Shown: one piece after another, positions 24,101 through 37,960 of the stretch
Layout of the letters: every line of letters begins with the position of its first letter
Numbering within the stretch: the stretch's first letter is position 1
Assembly: GCA_013397935.1 (NCBI GenBank)
Contig: VZRN01006818.1
Span: forward strand, 5,125,266 to 5,189,265
Reading direction: 5' to 3'
Origin: Dasyornis broadbenti
Taxonomy: Eukaryota; Chordata; Aves; Passeriformes; Dasyornithidae
DNA length: 64,000 bases
The notes under the pieces: model-generated
The model's input: only the letters and a program-made list of their open reading frames with translations
What the model was told of the DNA's origin: nothing
Databases searched by the model: none
Made by a program: the position numbers and the translations under genes

Positions 24101-27100
24101 ACAATACAGCAAAATGCAACCAGCTTGTGACTGCACAAACCCCCTTTCACCAAGGCTTTTACTGTACAGGAAGATAATCTGTTAGATCAATTTGGACTCG
24201 CTTTGCCCTCTTGTCCCACAAGTGGAACATCTGCAGTAAAGGAAGCATTTTGCTAACTCAGCTTGTTGTGAATACTTTTTTTGGCATACTTTACTGGTTG
24301 ATTTTTTTTTTTCTGTTCTTACTTGCCAAATTCAAAGTGTTTTGAAACAGTTATACTCTTTTTGTTGTTCTGCAACTTTATCCACTTAGTTTTTGTTATG
24401 CTCTACAAAAAGAAAATGACTGTAGGCATAAATAGCCTATCACGTAGCTCTCAGATTCTCTATATCATCAGTATGGCCTGGTCTCATAGAAATAAAAAAA
24501 GTTGGATTACTAAACGACAGTTTCAAATTACTAACATTGTCATTCATACAGACCATACAAAAAGCACTGTGATTAGCACAGGAAATAATACCTGTGTCCT
24601 TGAGAAGTAGAGATAATTTTGAGATGCATGAAGAAAAATCATGTGTAAGTCTGCAGTTACACTTTTCTCAGCATTCCCTTTTTATATTCAAATAAACTAT
24701 GTTACATGTGTTTTATTATGCATCTTATAGCACAAAAACCACATATTGTATGTTGCATTGTGCACCTCAAACAGAAAAACTTTGTTTCAAAATATCTGAA
24801 CATTATTTTTTCTCCAATTACTGTGACCCTTTCCCTTTAAACCAAGTAGAATCAGTACTAAAGGTATGAGTGCAGGGTAGTCTATGGGGATGTAAATAAG
24901 TTGCTGAGAACCCAGTATCACAAAGTTATCAATTTCTGAAACTCGTTAAAAGATCCAAGAGTGACTAAAAAGGACAGTATTAGGTTATAAGGGAAATTTG
25001 TCAGTCCTTTGTAAAGCACATAAAATGCTGTCCTGAAATGTATCACAGAAGACATCTTTAATATCTGATATGAAAAATTTATGGAATGGGTGGTTGAATG
25101 AATACTGCAGTTCATTGCCAGTCACTCAGAAATGATGGTGATAAAGGTCTGTAAGTGTCAAGACAGATACTTAGCACTTAATTGTGGGGATAATTCAAAT
25201 TTAGGGAAGAGGTGTGGGTCAGTTCTTTTCTTCCAAAGTGAATGGCTTACTTCTAATTGAAAGCAACACTAATTAAGATAAAGGGCAGGACATTAACACT
25301 CAATATTAACATTATGAGCCGCACCAGCAATATGCCTTAGCTCTGATGTGAGTAGTTATTTATGGTGCCTGCGGTGCAGCAGAGCTCTCCCTCGCACACA
25401 CATCATGTGTTGGGTTCCAGTGCACACATCCTCAGCGAGGGAATTCAAGAAAATACCAGCTGGGAAGGGGTCTATGTGCAGTGGAAACAAAGCTGCCAGA
25501 AAACAGCTGGGCAGGTTGATCTGTCATTCGTGAAGTCAAGCACTCCTTTCCTCACGTGTGACAGCTTTCAGGTTTCTCCGGATCTCACAGGTTATGTCCA
25601 AAGGGAGAGGATTGCACCTAACACCACCACTCCCCGGTGAGATCCCATCATGCCCCACCCTTGGTCTCATTTGCTCAGTGGACACCTCAGGAGGTGGCCA
25701 GAAAACCAGAGCACCTTTCAGAGTGCTGGTGTGGGTGAGATGGGTGCAGCATTTGGGAAGCACTGCAGCAGTCACACACGGGTCTCCTGACACAGCTGTG
25801 GTCTTCCTGCCCTATCGTCTCATTAGGAGGAAACTTCAGTGTGGAAAAGTCTCCAAGGCTCCACAGACCAGCCGAAGTATATTTTGAATTATAAAGACTG
25901 GCAGCTTGAATTAAGACCAATAGCCTTTCTAGTGCTTTCTAGTATAGCTCAGCTGTTTTCGTATATTGGGCTGGCCAAGTGAGGCCAAATGAAATCAATG
26001 TAGTACTCCCACAAAACCCAAGCAGTTTATTCCTTTCAAACCCTATTAACAAAGATATTACCTGTCGCTTAACCAGGTACAACAGCAAACGTAGTGTAAC
26101 ACTTCCACAAATGAAAATTAGATTAAAAGCTGTGCTAATCATAAGTAAAGTATTTTAACGAGATTGAATATCTTTTCCTAGAAACAGGGACTCCTGCTGG
26201 TGTCCCAAATCATGTCCAAAAAGCTATTTTTTGCCCCTCTTTCAGTTTGAAAGATGTATCACTCATCTCTGCTTGGAAGCTACTCTTCATTCCCGTGTGT
26301 TCCCATGTAGTTCTGTACCTGTATGCCTTACTCACTGATGGTGAACAAACTTTAGATTTGTTCGTGGATAAAGGGGGCTTGGAAGAGAACAGAGCAAGGA
26401 AGAAACTGTGCATAATGATGCAGGTTGCATTAATATGCCCTTTGAGCACAATCATCTCAGCAGAGATGATTTTCCAAATTCCAGGAGCAGCAGAGTTGAG
26501 CTCAGGTGACCATTTTTATTGAGAATTCTGGTTTTGTTAATTCCATCTCTGACCTAAGGTGAGGTTTCACAACAGTATGGTCAAGCCATGTGAACTTGCT
26601 TCTTCAGCTTCTTCACCACAAGGCAAGAAAACCTGAATCTTTTGTGATTCTCTAGACTGACTTGACTTTTTAAGAGTCATGTAAGGACAGACTTGGTATC
26701 CTTTTTGCTATATTCAAGCATGTTGCTTGGCACAACAGACAAATACAAACTTAGCTGGAATAACTTGATAAAAGAAAATAGAAAATTAATAGCAATATTT
26801 CGTTTAAATTTTCTAGAAGAGACATTATGAAAATCCAGTCAAAATGTTTTCCTTTGCTCTTAATGTTCCCTGCTGTCTGAGCCTGACAGCATTTTTCTGT
26901 ACATTGATATCTACAACTTGAGATACTGGCTTTAATACCCACATTTGCTTAGATCTGGGGTAATGAAACTGTTCTAGGAACCATTTTTTAAATAGAAAAG
27001 AAAAAATAAATCTTTCCAACTCCCAGAAAATATAGACATTCCTCTGCTGTCACACCTGTCTGTGCTTTACCGTACTGTTTACATACTGATATAATGGTAA

Positions 27101-27560
27101 ACTTTCAAGCCCATAATTCCAGTGGTGTAAAGTAGAATAGACCTGAAGAACCAGTGCAAAAAAGTTAGCTCATAGGTTCAAATAGAGCACAAAAATTGAA
27201 TTTTCTAAAAAGGGTTTTCTAGCTTCCTCTGAGCCAGTAGATTTTATTCAGGAATCACTGGAGTATTTTTACTGCCTTAGAGAGAGAGTGAAATAGATCC
27301 TTATGATTGTCCCTTCAAGCCATGAACATCTACTTGCATACAATAAAATTGCTAATATAGAATTACTCACAGAAATACTTCTCCACTGTTTAGATCTCAA
27401 AACAGATTGAGGGGAAAAAAAATTAAAGCAATTGATCAGCTTTTTCTTCAAGCATTTTTCTACTTACTGCGCTTTTCCGCTCTATAGCACTGCTCCAACA
27501 GAAAGGATGGGGGTTTCGCTACCAGTAGGCCATATATTCTAGTATATATAAGATGCTTCT
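18171..27560. other. Intergenic AT-rich DNA, with a GC-richer block at 25.34-25.90 kb
   Basis: No gene or known repeat is identified. At 25340-25900 the base composition is clearly GC-richer and three overlapping open frames appear, but none has family motifs. A 7-bp inverted repeat (CCCTCGC ... GCGAGGG, arms at about 25390 and 25437) lies at its start. The block may be an unrecognised old LTR or a conserved element. The rest is AT-rich and looks unique. Confidence 0.4.
26246..26423 (+). other. Candidate exon: open frame behind a strong 3' splice-like site, unidentified
   Basis: The tract ending TTTTTTGCCCCTCTTTCAG is a textbook acceptor. It is followed by 59 open codons (including SLISAWKLLF and DKGGLEENRARKKL) up to CAG|GTTGCA, which is a weak donor. 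The frame continues open to 26520. The encoded peptide matches nothing I know, and the reverse strand is also open, so chance is a serious alternative. Confidence 0.12.
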
Positions 27561-27562
27561 GG

Positions 27563-27725
27563 GGAAAAGCAAAAAAAGGAAAAAAAATAAAACCAAGAAA
27601 AACAAGAAAACAAAAAAAGAAAAAAGAAAAAGGAAACAAACAAACAAACAAACAACAAACCAACAAAACAAACCCGCCCCCCCCAAAAAAACAAACAAAA
27701 GCAAAAACAAAAACAGACAGACAAA
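27563..27725 (+). repeat. A-rich low-complexity tract with (CAAA)n and a C8 run
   Basis: About 160 bases are almost purely A with scattered G and C. They include (CAAA)5 near 27636-27655 and CCCG followed by C8 at 27673-27684. The minus-strand reading gives an artificial Phe/Leu/Cys-rich frame of 139 codons that should not be taken as a gene. Confidence 0.9.
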
Positions 27726-30700
27726 CCACCCCATGGCGCTTTTTAGACTGAAATTTTGACATTTTCTCCAGCAGAAGAGAGAGTTGAACTTCCACATCCC
27801 ACATCTTTAGATAAATACTTATCTCTCCTGGGGAGTAACACAAATAGTAGGTGAGGTTGGAAGAGACAACAGCACCCAAACAAGCACTGGTGGTTTTCCT
27901 GAAACAAAGTTCCCAAATGAATTTTGGTACTTTCTTGACATCCTCAGAGAAGAGCCCAGGAAGGGAGGAAAGTAAGAGCCAACTTTATCACTCACCACTG
28001 CAGACATGATCCTCAGGAAGAGGTGAGTTGCTTGACTCCTGGCTGACCAGAACCCTTCTTGTACTAAGTCCCACACAGCGGCAGTGGGTCTGCCTAGACT
28101 AGACATAGCTCACATTGAATGTCTTCACTGACAGACTTTTTCCTGGTGGGGAACAGCAAGGGTTTTCTCATGTCTGCAATGTCTGCAATGGCTGTAAGCT
28201 GCAGGCAGAAATATAAAACAGACCAGGTCTCTCCTCCATAGTGACCGGTGCCACATCTCTCCCAGCACTCTTTCAGTTCTATTTCAATTCCTGGAGCTGC
28301 ATCTACCCTCTTGCCAAATTACACTGCCATTACTTTTGGAGGTAATGTGTGCTTTTATAAGAGGTGTGAAAAGTAAGTAGGTAACGTTTCAAAACACATG
28401 GAAACCAAGGTAAGCTTAGAGAACCGAAGCCAGTAACTTGTACTGTTGTTATTCTACCCTCACAGTCTTTTTCTGAAATCTGTTTCTCATCAGTGACCAC
28501 ACAGATGGAGGTAAAGCTTTTTTTCTCTTCAGGTAGAGCCATAGTCATTAATTTCTAACTAATGGCATAGGAGACCATCTCAGGGGTGGATGTGATAACA
28601 TTACACAATTTGAATAAGTAGTATCAAAGATTAATGAGGACAACCAAAATACTTTTTCTTGTCTAAAAAATTGCTGACTAAGAACAAAACACAAGATAAC
28701 GTTCAAGATTTACACAAGATCTGGACTAATTGGCTACATTTCCATTGACTTGAACAGGTTTTGTATTCAGCCAATTTTGTACTACTTGTTTTTAGTAAAA
28801 TAATACAGCATGGCAGTGACTCCTGTGGCATTTTGCTTTTCATACCTTCTATAAGACTCCTAACAAACAGATTTTTAAAGACGTTAAGTCACAATATTGT
28901 ACTTGTCTGACATATATTGTCTGTCCTGAATTAGATTGACCTTACAGTCTCCATTTCTCACTCACTAAAGTCCACTTCTATGCGCTGAAGAAACTCAGAA
29001 ATACACATTTTATCTCTTGCAGAATGAATTCTAATTGGCAGGAAAAATTTAAATTTCAGGATTGCAATATTTTACCAATCAAGAAAAGAGATAATTTCTC
29101 CCATCGATTGTATTTGATTGTGTCTGTCAGCTGAAACGAGGAAAGAAGTCATTCTGAACATTGTGATAATAAGTAATATCAATCAGGAAGGAATAATTAC
29201 AAAGAAATAGAAGTAAATTAGTTTTGCCTCCTGACAGCACTGAAGTGAGAAATGAGTACATAGGAAAGGGTGCACAGTAGGTATGAGGAGAGTATTTGAG
29301 TGGAACGCAAGTGCTCTTGGAATGTAAAAGAGAAACGAGTTCAGAGGCAAGTTTTGAGAGAAAAATTTATTTTTTTCCAATTTAAATCTGCTTCACTGCT
29401 GGACAAACTGAGTGGTTACCCAGACGAGAGGGGCTTCATATGATTTTAGAAGAATTTGTATTTATTTTGATTTTTTTTTTTTCCAGTGGATCTTTGCTGG
29501 CTTTAGCATTTGCCTTCTGTTTCTCAGTAAGGGTGGTGTGAAGGTTAAAAATCTGTGCTCTATTTCAAAGATTTTTAGGCAACTTAGGGATTTTAAATTC
29601 AGATGAAATGCTACTGTACTGGCAGTTAATAATAAATACTTCTACAGCTCTACCTGTGACATGAGTGCCTATTCAAATCATCTATCTACCATTAGCAGGT
29701 CATTGATGTGTTGATAGAAAGGACACGAGAGGAATAATCCTGGGCCCCCTGAAGTCAATACATATTTTAACACCGACATCAATGGAAGCATTTCTGCAGA
29801 CTAAGACAAGATTGTGGAGACAGTCTGACTCCCTAAAACCATAGCTAGCCCTAGCACGCTGGAGCTGCATCTCAGAAAATATCTTGGGCTATCCTGCAAA
29901 ATGTCATCGTTTACTTTATGAATTTCAGCAGTAATTGCAAATACATTTTGTTCACCATCAAGCTCCATTACTCAGAGAAAGCAAACACCTCCCTCATATA
30001 AGATGCATGTCATACCTTCTATAACAAATTGCCTATATTGATTTTTTTATAGAGACTAGGAAAGGTAGGACTTGAAATCCCCAGACAGATGGAAATGGGA
30101 GGAAAGCAGCTATCTCTCAGGAAATCTGTTAACAGAAAATCTGCATGAAGAGATGAAATTAATTAGGACAAGAGCTTTACTTCCTTCAAGCAACTGCTTT
30201 GATTTACACCATCTAAAGCATATAACCTCAAAAGTCAGTCAATAGTGTTTGAGTTGATGACTTCTCATGGAAAATGTTATATGCCTCTTTGAATTTCTAT
30301 GCATCCATTTTAAAAGTACTGTACCACATATAAAATAATGTAAAAGGTAGATAAATTACGCCATCATTGTCAGAAAAAAATTCAGAAAAGTATAGAAGGT
30401 AAAAGCTATATTCCAAGGATCAGATCAATTTTCTGCATACTAAAAATCATTCTCAAAATCATGCTCCATCTTTACTGAAACACATAAGATTTATGTGTTA
30501 ATAAGATTTTTGAATGACTGCTGCTGTTAAAAAATGTCAAAACAATAACTCTGTTTCAATCATTTTAGAGAATTTTTAAAATAATTACTAATATAATTTA
30601 TCCTCTGGAATTAAGGAAGGGGACATTCTTGGGTTAATGCATTCTGAAGTTTGTGACTTCAGAACTTTAAAGATGAATTTACAAAGCATTTAAGAGTAGG

Positions 30701-32199
30701 ACTTATAAAAACGTTGAATAGATCAGACAACCACATTTCTATCAATGTTCACTGAAACAAGGTTCCATTAACTTCAGGAAAAAAGCTCCTAGATCAATTA
30801 GGTGTTTTTTTTGAAAATAGTACATTTTGTCTCATCAGCAGTTCAAAGCTTGACAGGATAAAATATTGCCACATGTCTCTTTCCTTATCTTATAAGAATC
30901 TACTTTCAGAAACTATGACCTTCAATCCCATAATGGCATCTTTTCTCATGGCCCCAAGCCACATTTACAGCCTAAACTGAAAGCTGTAGACCCAGGATAA
31001 TAATATTTCTTCTTCTCTGATGTTTCATTTTCTTTCAAAAAAAGGAAAAACAAATTCTTAAGTCTCATCTTTGCTTGATACCGATTAAAGTTATTAACAA
31101 ATTTGAAATATACAGTCAAGCATTATCTTAATAAAAATATTATTTACAAAGTTGTTTACGTTAGAAACAGCATAGATTTTTCAGTGTATTCATCACAGAC
31201 AGAAAAACATCTGCTTAATTACTTTCCTTCTTTTAGTTAGAAAAAGATTAAAGCAATAAGTGAAGCAAAGTCACTAGCAAAGAACTAGTTTGGCAAAACC
31301 AGTGATTTACATATGTATCCAACTATAACCAAAATTTGTGAGGTACATTAGACAAGCAAAAAACAACCATCACACTACTTGGGTAGTGGTAAGTATTATA
31401 ATTGCACAGATATATGTAATTTGTTGCAGTACTGTTTAACAGTTAAATTATTTTTTTTCTTAAAAATATGGATGCAACATTACCAAATTTTTAAAACATT
31501 CAGAAAATGACCAAATGGGTATAAAAAGGCATTCATACAAGATACAGAATTAAATATGAAAGCATTCACGCCTTACGCTCTGTATCCATCCTATCATCAT
31601 TGCCACTCTTCACTGTGCCTAGCTCATTTTACCTTGACAACTCCATTTCTTTCCTATGTGATTAATAGAATTTTAACTTGAGATAATTGAGTTCTGTAAT
31701 TAGCATTCCAGACCTCTGTGCTAACAAGAACTTGAAAAACAGGAGAACAACACTTTTTTCTCTCTGGTAATCACTTCTTCTGGCAAATGGTAGTCCCAAA
31801 GTGAAGAAGGAGGGGAAAAAACTAAAAAAGAAAAAGGAAAGGGTGAGAAGAAGAGTAGAGATATTACAAATCTTACTTCTTACCTCAAATAAATAAATAA
31901 AGTTTATTTACCTCAAATAAACTTATTTTGTCCTTATTAAAAGCTATGATGTTTTTCAGATTAGTCCTACATATTTCACTTTAAATCTACAGAGACAAAA
32001 TTCATTTAGGTTTGATAATTTGAGGGTTTTCTTTAACCTAGAAAAGTGTATTATTTATCTTGTACTATATTTTTTTCATAGAAGTAGGAAAGCATTTTAA
32101 CAGACAACATAAATAAGAAAAAATACTCATTTTTACATTAACTGCAAAAAATATTGAGGCAGAGATAAAAACCATTAAATGAGTTTTAAAAAGGAATCT
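27726..32199. other. Intergenic AT-rich DNA with scraps of ancient repeat
   Basis: No gene is seen. Two short stretches (28735-28785 and 29740-29800) contain 'CCATTGACTTGAACAGG' and 'CTGAAGTCAATA ... CATCAATGGAAG'. These resemble worn copies of an old amniote repeat that carries 'CATTGACTTCAATGG'. Otherwise nothing is recognised. Confidence 0.4.
31888..31903 (+). repeat. (AAAT)4 microsatellite with a flanking direct repeat
   Basis: A short AAATAAATAAATAAA run. The word ACCTCAAATAAA occurs on both sides of it, about 27 bases apart, suggesting a small local duplication. Confidence 0.7.
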
Positions 32200-32472
32200 T
32201 TAAAGACCCAAGGGAATGGCCTGAAGTTGTGTCAGGAGAGGTTTAGGTTAGATATTACAGAAAGGTTCTTCACCCAGAGGGTGTTTGGGCCCTGGCACAG
32301 GCTCCCCAGGGAAGCGGTCACAGCACCAAACCTGAGAGAGTTCCAGAAGTGTTTGGACACTGCTCTCAGGCACATGGAGGGATTCTTGGGGATGATCCTG
32401 TGCAGGGCCAGGAGTTGGACTCCATGATCCTTGAGGGTCCCTCCCAACTCAGCTTATTCTGTGATTCTGTAA
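32200..32472 (+). mobile_element. CR1 LINE 3' end, sense on + strand
   Basis: This is a 5'-truncated CR1 of about 270 bases, better preserved than the other copies. One frame reads TQGNGLKLCQERFRLDITER, FFTQRV and HRLPREAVTAPNLREFQKCL, the C-terminal blocks of CR1 ORF2 that follow the reverse transcriptase. It is followed by the CR1 3' end: 'GCAGGGCCAGGAGTTGGACT', 'CCATGATCCTTGAGGGTCCC' and 'TTATTCTGTGATTCTGT'. No target-site duplication is evident, as is usual for this family. It lies about 25 kb from the other + strand long fragment and is an independent insertion. Confidence 0.97.
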
Positions 32473-35400
32473 ATAGAAGGAGTATATTTTAAAATTTTAT
32501 TATAGAGGGAAAAACATTAAGTATTTTGGGAAAACGTGTTTTCTGTCAATTTAAAATTAATCCCCACGAAATTCATTATTCACTTCTGCTAGCCACAGTA
32601 CTAAATTGCTGGAATAATGTACTAGTGCTGTAAAAATGTATCTGGAAACAGTTGAATTGCCTTATTGTTAGGTCTTGGACTTCGATATCATTTAGCCCAC
32701 AAAAGGCAATATGCAACTCTTCCACAGTGGGCACAAGAGTCAGATGCAATCATGTACTCGTTTGTGCAGACACTCTCTGATTTTGCAGCTCAGTGGCTCA
32801 TGCAAGTGGAAGGGCTGCCTGTAGCTCAGTTATTCAACCATGAGCATCTCAGCAGAGATGAGAGGTCCCTCTCACACCTGCACTGAGGACTCATTCTTCT
32901 AGTACACACAAGCATTTGCTGAGCTTAAGCCAGAAAAGAAAATGGAAGCAAATCCTCAGCCTGCAGAGGCTGTGATTCTCAATACCATTCTTCAGCACAA
33001 TATCAGCTCCTCCAGTTCTTGACGATATTTAGTTTCATGATGACTTAATTAGATTGTTCCATTTAAATAGACCTGGTGCAAATTTTCAGACACTGTAACA
33101 GCATTGCTGCTTTTGGAGGAAGATTGATCTCTGTCTTGGGAGCTCCTGCACCACAGTCTCTGGATCCCACAGCTTCTGTGGAAACATAGGTTACTGTTTA
33201 GCAGCCAAGTAGCATCTCCTGGTCCCACCACCTCTTCCTTATGACCCTTTGTAAGATGATATAAACAATAAAATAAGGCTTCTCAGAAAATCCCTAAAAG
33301 GCTTCAAAATCACAGAAAGAAAGTAAAAGATAACAATTAGCAAAAATTTTGTTGCCAGAATCACAATTATCCAGAGGTGTCTGTTGTGTGTAGGACTAAA
33401 GAAGCAAGTCCCTACAGTTAGCTACTGCCCCATGTCACCAGGCATGGCATTTCCACACACACAGATGGCAGAGCGACCCTCCATGCACCTCAGCACTGCC
33501 CACTGCAAATGGAAGTTGCACTCAGTTTTCTCTAAACAAGGTGTGTCTGTGAATCACAAATTTTACCCTTTCTTCAGGATTGAAGAGGTTTTGTTGCCCT
33601 CCTTGTCTGCAAGTACTGACTGATACGGCCCAACACAGAAAGCAAGTCTCTTACCCCTCCAAAAGCTTTAAACAAGGACCTGCTCTAACGTGTCTCCCTG
33701 GCTTGGAATTAGTGGAAATATTCATCTCTATAAGCACCAGAATGTTTGACAAAGGAAGAGGTTTTCTTTCTTGTCTCTTTGCCACTAACATTCCTTTCCA
33801 AACATAAATACACACCTGAGTCTCAGTCATTAAACACCAGATGTGCCAAACAAAGAAATATCACTCCAGCAGCTTTATAAAAATACCATTTGCCTGTGTG
33901 TTATTTTGGCTCTGTGGATATCTTTCTCACTTTGGGAGTGAAAGACCGTGAGTTCAGTCCCAGAGAGCTCTTTGATTACAATGCAGAACACTGGCCAATA
34001 TTTACACCTCTAAATGAACACACATCACAGACTAACCAGCAGTAACACAAATCCAAACACCTATGGAAGGCATCATTGAGGAGATAACAACCAGGACACT
34101 ACCTTGAATAAAAATCCTACAGCACAAATGAGCAATTCACTGCTGTATAAACACCGCTGAGATTCAGACAAAGGAAATTACTGGTTCACAAATTACCATG
34201 AGTCTGTTAAAGTTAGAGAGCTAATATTGTGCTCTTCAACATCAGTTACAAGTAAAGTTAGCAATGCGGCTCATTAAAAAGCAACAACAAAAATAGAGTC
34301 AACAAACTTTTTACCAGTAACTTCTGCTTTGCACCCAAAGAAATTCTGATTGAGGGTATTTTGGGCTGATTAACCAGACATGTTAGCTCTTCCTGTCCCA
34401 CAGACTTTCTTAACTACAAGGTATCCCAGCAAGATTTCTTAACAATGTGTTAGGGTTCATCTTTACATAATGTAGCCATGTGCCTCCCTACATGTGGCTT
34501 TCTACAGAAGCAAAGATGTCTCTGAATTTTGATTCCAGTCATATAATACAGTTATATACAACCTCTAGTGTTGCATTCCCTGGAGACGTTTTTAAAATTG
34601 CATCTGAAGAATTTGGAGTCTGCACTTTCTTTTGTGAATATATAAATACATATGTACATTTTGAAATGAAAATAATTTTATGACTGTTTTTATCTATCTT
34701 TATTTACAAAAATAACTTTCCAAGTTTTTAGTTTTGTATTAGGGGACATGTCCCCTTCTGAGCTTTCATTCAGGATAAAGCTAGAGTAATCCATCCTTTG
34801 TTTGTGTAAAAGAGTGCTTGCCACTGGAGAGGGGAAATATTACACACCAGCAACTTCATCAACAGGTTCTGTTATAATTACACATCAGAGCAATGGTGAC
34901 ATCATCAGCCAGCCAATGCCAGCTGCTCATTATGGTGTCACTGGAGATCTGCTGCAGGTATTTACAGCCTGTTTCTTCCCAGGCACTGCATCCATGAATT
35001 ATTCATTATACAGACACCTCTGTTTGATTAGTCAAACAGCTCTCACAAAATACAAACTCAAACTTAAAAGTGGATTTTGCCAGACCTCATTTAAGCTGTC
35101 ATATAAATCTACCTTTTCAATTTATGAATAAGCAACCCATCAGTTTATCTTTTCTTTTCATGATATACAAGGCAAAGAAATTGGCATAAGAAAGCTTTTC
35201 TTTCCTGATACTTCTCTGCGTTTGCAAGCTAGTCTCTGAAAAAAAGTAAAACCATCAAAATGAATGCATCTTTTGCACTTCTCAAATACTTTATGCCTGC
35301 TGAATAAAGATTTTCTGATTTATTACAGAAATGTATTGACACAAGGTAAGAGAAAAGAAAATAATGGGGGACATTTGTATGCTTTGGCAAAGTCAATTTA

Positions 35401-37150
35401 ATTAGCATGTGAACCACACAGATAAGTATCATCACTTCCTAATGTACTCAGTCTGGACACCAATCAAACCAAACAAGGCAAGCTATTCAAGCAAAGCCAT
35501 TTGTCACAAAGTAAATTAAAAAAAAAGCCAACAAAAAAACATCCAAAGCCAAATACAGCAAACTCAGCTTGCTCTATTATTGCTCATTACAGCCATTGCT
35601 GAGGGCAAATGAAACTATTCAGTTTAATCGTCCTCTTACAAAAAATGTACTGACTCTTATAACCACACTGAACAAATCTTGTAACTTACATTACTGTCCT
35701 GAATACAAAACAACTAAAAACTTTACAGGTTTCAAGCCATAAATCCGTTTGCATCTTCTTACTTATTCTGGTCATGTGTACAAAGGAGAGGAAAAATTTA
35801 CATTAGCATAAAGACTCACCTCATAATTTCTTCTTATCAGGCTGCTTCCCACAAACCTGTCTACTTTTAGTCTGCAGGATCCTCAGGAAAGAGACAACAT
35901 CCTGACCCAGGATTTTGTCAAAAATGAAAAATTCTCTCTCAAGAGAAGATCTGACATCAAGACTTTTTTTTTTTTTTTTTGGTCAGAAAATAAAGGCAAA
36001 AGCTAAAAATATATTATTTTAAAATATGCTATAATTTACTAAGTTGCATCTAAGCATTTAATTATGATATTGTTCAAAAAGAAAAGTTTTCATTACCAAC
36101 ACTTTCTACACCATATTAGGCAGGTTGAAATCTCCTTCCTAATCCAATCTACCAGTGTGTCATATAGAGATTGGTGCTATGGCTAAACAACTCTCCAACC
36201 AATTAACTTCTTCTACAGTGCACTCTGCTTACTTCCCACAGTATCATGATGTTCCCTCAAGAAGATATAAGTATGTATATTAATCTAAAACTAAGGATTA
36301 ATCTCAGACCAGGAAATGTAGAAGACTTGTTTGACTTATGTGTATTTCCAGTAGAGGAATTATTCCAAGATTGACTGCTTCCCACCATGAGAGGGGAAAA
36401 AAATCAAGCTCAGTGCTCCTTGGGGAAAATGTTTTTTCATTACCCTGCAATAACAGTAACAATGGCAAGAAAAAGAATAAATACTATGAATCTTAAAGTG
36501 TGTTTAAAAATTATGACAAAATTTTTATTTCACATAAATAAGCAATACTAAATGGGCAGAAGAAACTTCAGTATTCTAAACTTTTGAAAGCATACTCAGG
36601 GTTGGACACAAAACAGTTCCAAAAGGAATAGGTCAATGAACAAAGCATTTGTAAGAGAAAGAATAGAACAGAGCGAGAATTCTCACAGGGCTCTTCATTC
36701 TCCCAAAGAGTCTGGCTCGTACCTTTGGTAAGGGAGGTCCCATAGATTTACAAGAAATGAAGTTGAAGACCTATAAAATAGCTCAAAGATAAAGGGTACG
36801 CCATGTTATTAATCAAACACCTTGATTCTTCCTTCAAAACTTACTCGAAATTCCTTCCTCTGCAAAGACCACCTACCCCACGTGCTCAGTCGTGATGTGA
36901 GAAAGCTCAGACACAGAAGTGCTAACTGGCCTTTACACTTCACACCATCTGGCATTCCACCCTTAGGAATGCATTTTACTTTTGATACTGGCAATTGTTA
37001 TGGCCTATTTCTGCCCTATCCCTAAACGAATGAATATAGACCCTTGTGAAATGAAGCAATGTGCTACTGAAACAGGTTTGATCTTTTAATCCTTTAGAAA
37101 ATGTTAAAAGTTGGCTACATTTCTAAAATTTTGGCAGAAGTTCAAGAAAA
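32473..37150. other. Intergenic AT-rich DNA
   Basis: No gene is recognised. A 17-base T run lies at 35964-35980. A stretch at 33906-33965 has tRNA-like promoter words but no tRNA fold. Open frames at 33384-33807 and 34802-35131 show no family features. Confidence 0.5.
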
Positions 37151-37155
37151 CATTT

Positions 37156-37314
<159 letters not shown>

Positions 37315-37328
37315 NNNNNNNNNNNNNN
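37315..37328. other. Assembly gap (14 Ns)
   Basis: Fourteen undetermined bases lie between two pieces of the same microsatellite. The sequence just before the gap (TTTCTGTGCT, 37305-37314) is repeated just before unique sequence resumes (37362-37371). The gap size is therefore nominal and the flanks probably overlap. Confidence 0.99.
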
Positions 37329-37371
37329 TTTTCCTTCCTTCCTTCTTTCTTTCTTTCTTTCTTTCTGTGCT
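37329..37371 (+). repeat. (CCTT)n/(CTTT)n microsatellite, right part after the gap
   Basis: Three to four CCTT units are followed by about five CTTT units and then CTGTGCT leading into unique DNA. The CCTT units do not occur in the left part, so the true array may have a compound structure. Confidence 0.95.
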
Positions 37372-37960
37372 CTCCTAAGAAACTGTCTGGAGTAATTATT
37401 CATTTACTGGGACAAAGAGATGACCTAGAGTAAGATGAGATATTTTAATTGCCTCAGAGAAAAATGAGTGTTACCTTTCAATTGCCATTGTAAATATTCA
37501 TTCAGTTGTAAATACATTTTTGTACAATTATTGTTAGCTAAAGGCAATAACTTTTTTTTTCTGGGTATTGAATACAGACTTCTGCCTCAGTAGAGAATCT
37601 AATCGAAGTCTTAGGTCAGAGTTCCCTTTTTAAAGTACCCTCCAGCATCATCCTTTCTTTACCTCAGAACCTCTCATTAAGAACAATCCAAAGATTGCCT
37701 AAGAGAATTGTATTAGGTACACTGATTACTGAAGAGACCTCATATCTGGAGTTTATAAATGCATTAGGGATGCTTCTTTATAAAGAGAGAGAAGGCTAAA
37801 AATAAACACGAATAAGCTGATCAGGGAAAAGGAGCAGTGTAGGACTTCATGTCATGCTGTGAAATCTCTTGACCTTCAGTGTGAAGCCACAAAATAAAAA
37901 TCATTTATCAAAAGCTATCGCAATTCTATGCTGTGTAAACCTCTGGAATTTTTTTTTCAG

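Noticed and set aside
27851..27866. AGGTTGGAAGAGAC, resembling the start of an antisense CR1 tail
   Set aside because: Neighbouring bases show no further CR1 similarity.
27460..27879. 139-codon minus frame with long Phe/Leu/Cys runs resembling a membrane protein
   Set aside because: It is the complement of an A-rich low-complexity tract.
33906..33965. tRNA-like words (A-box-like TGGCTCTGTGG, B-box-like GAGTTCAGTCC)
   Set aside because: The T-stem does not pair and no acceptor stem can be formed. At most it is a very old tRNA-derived scrap.
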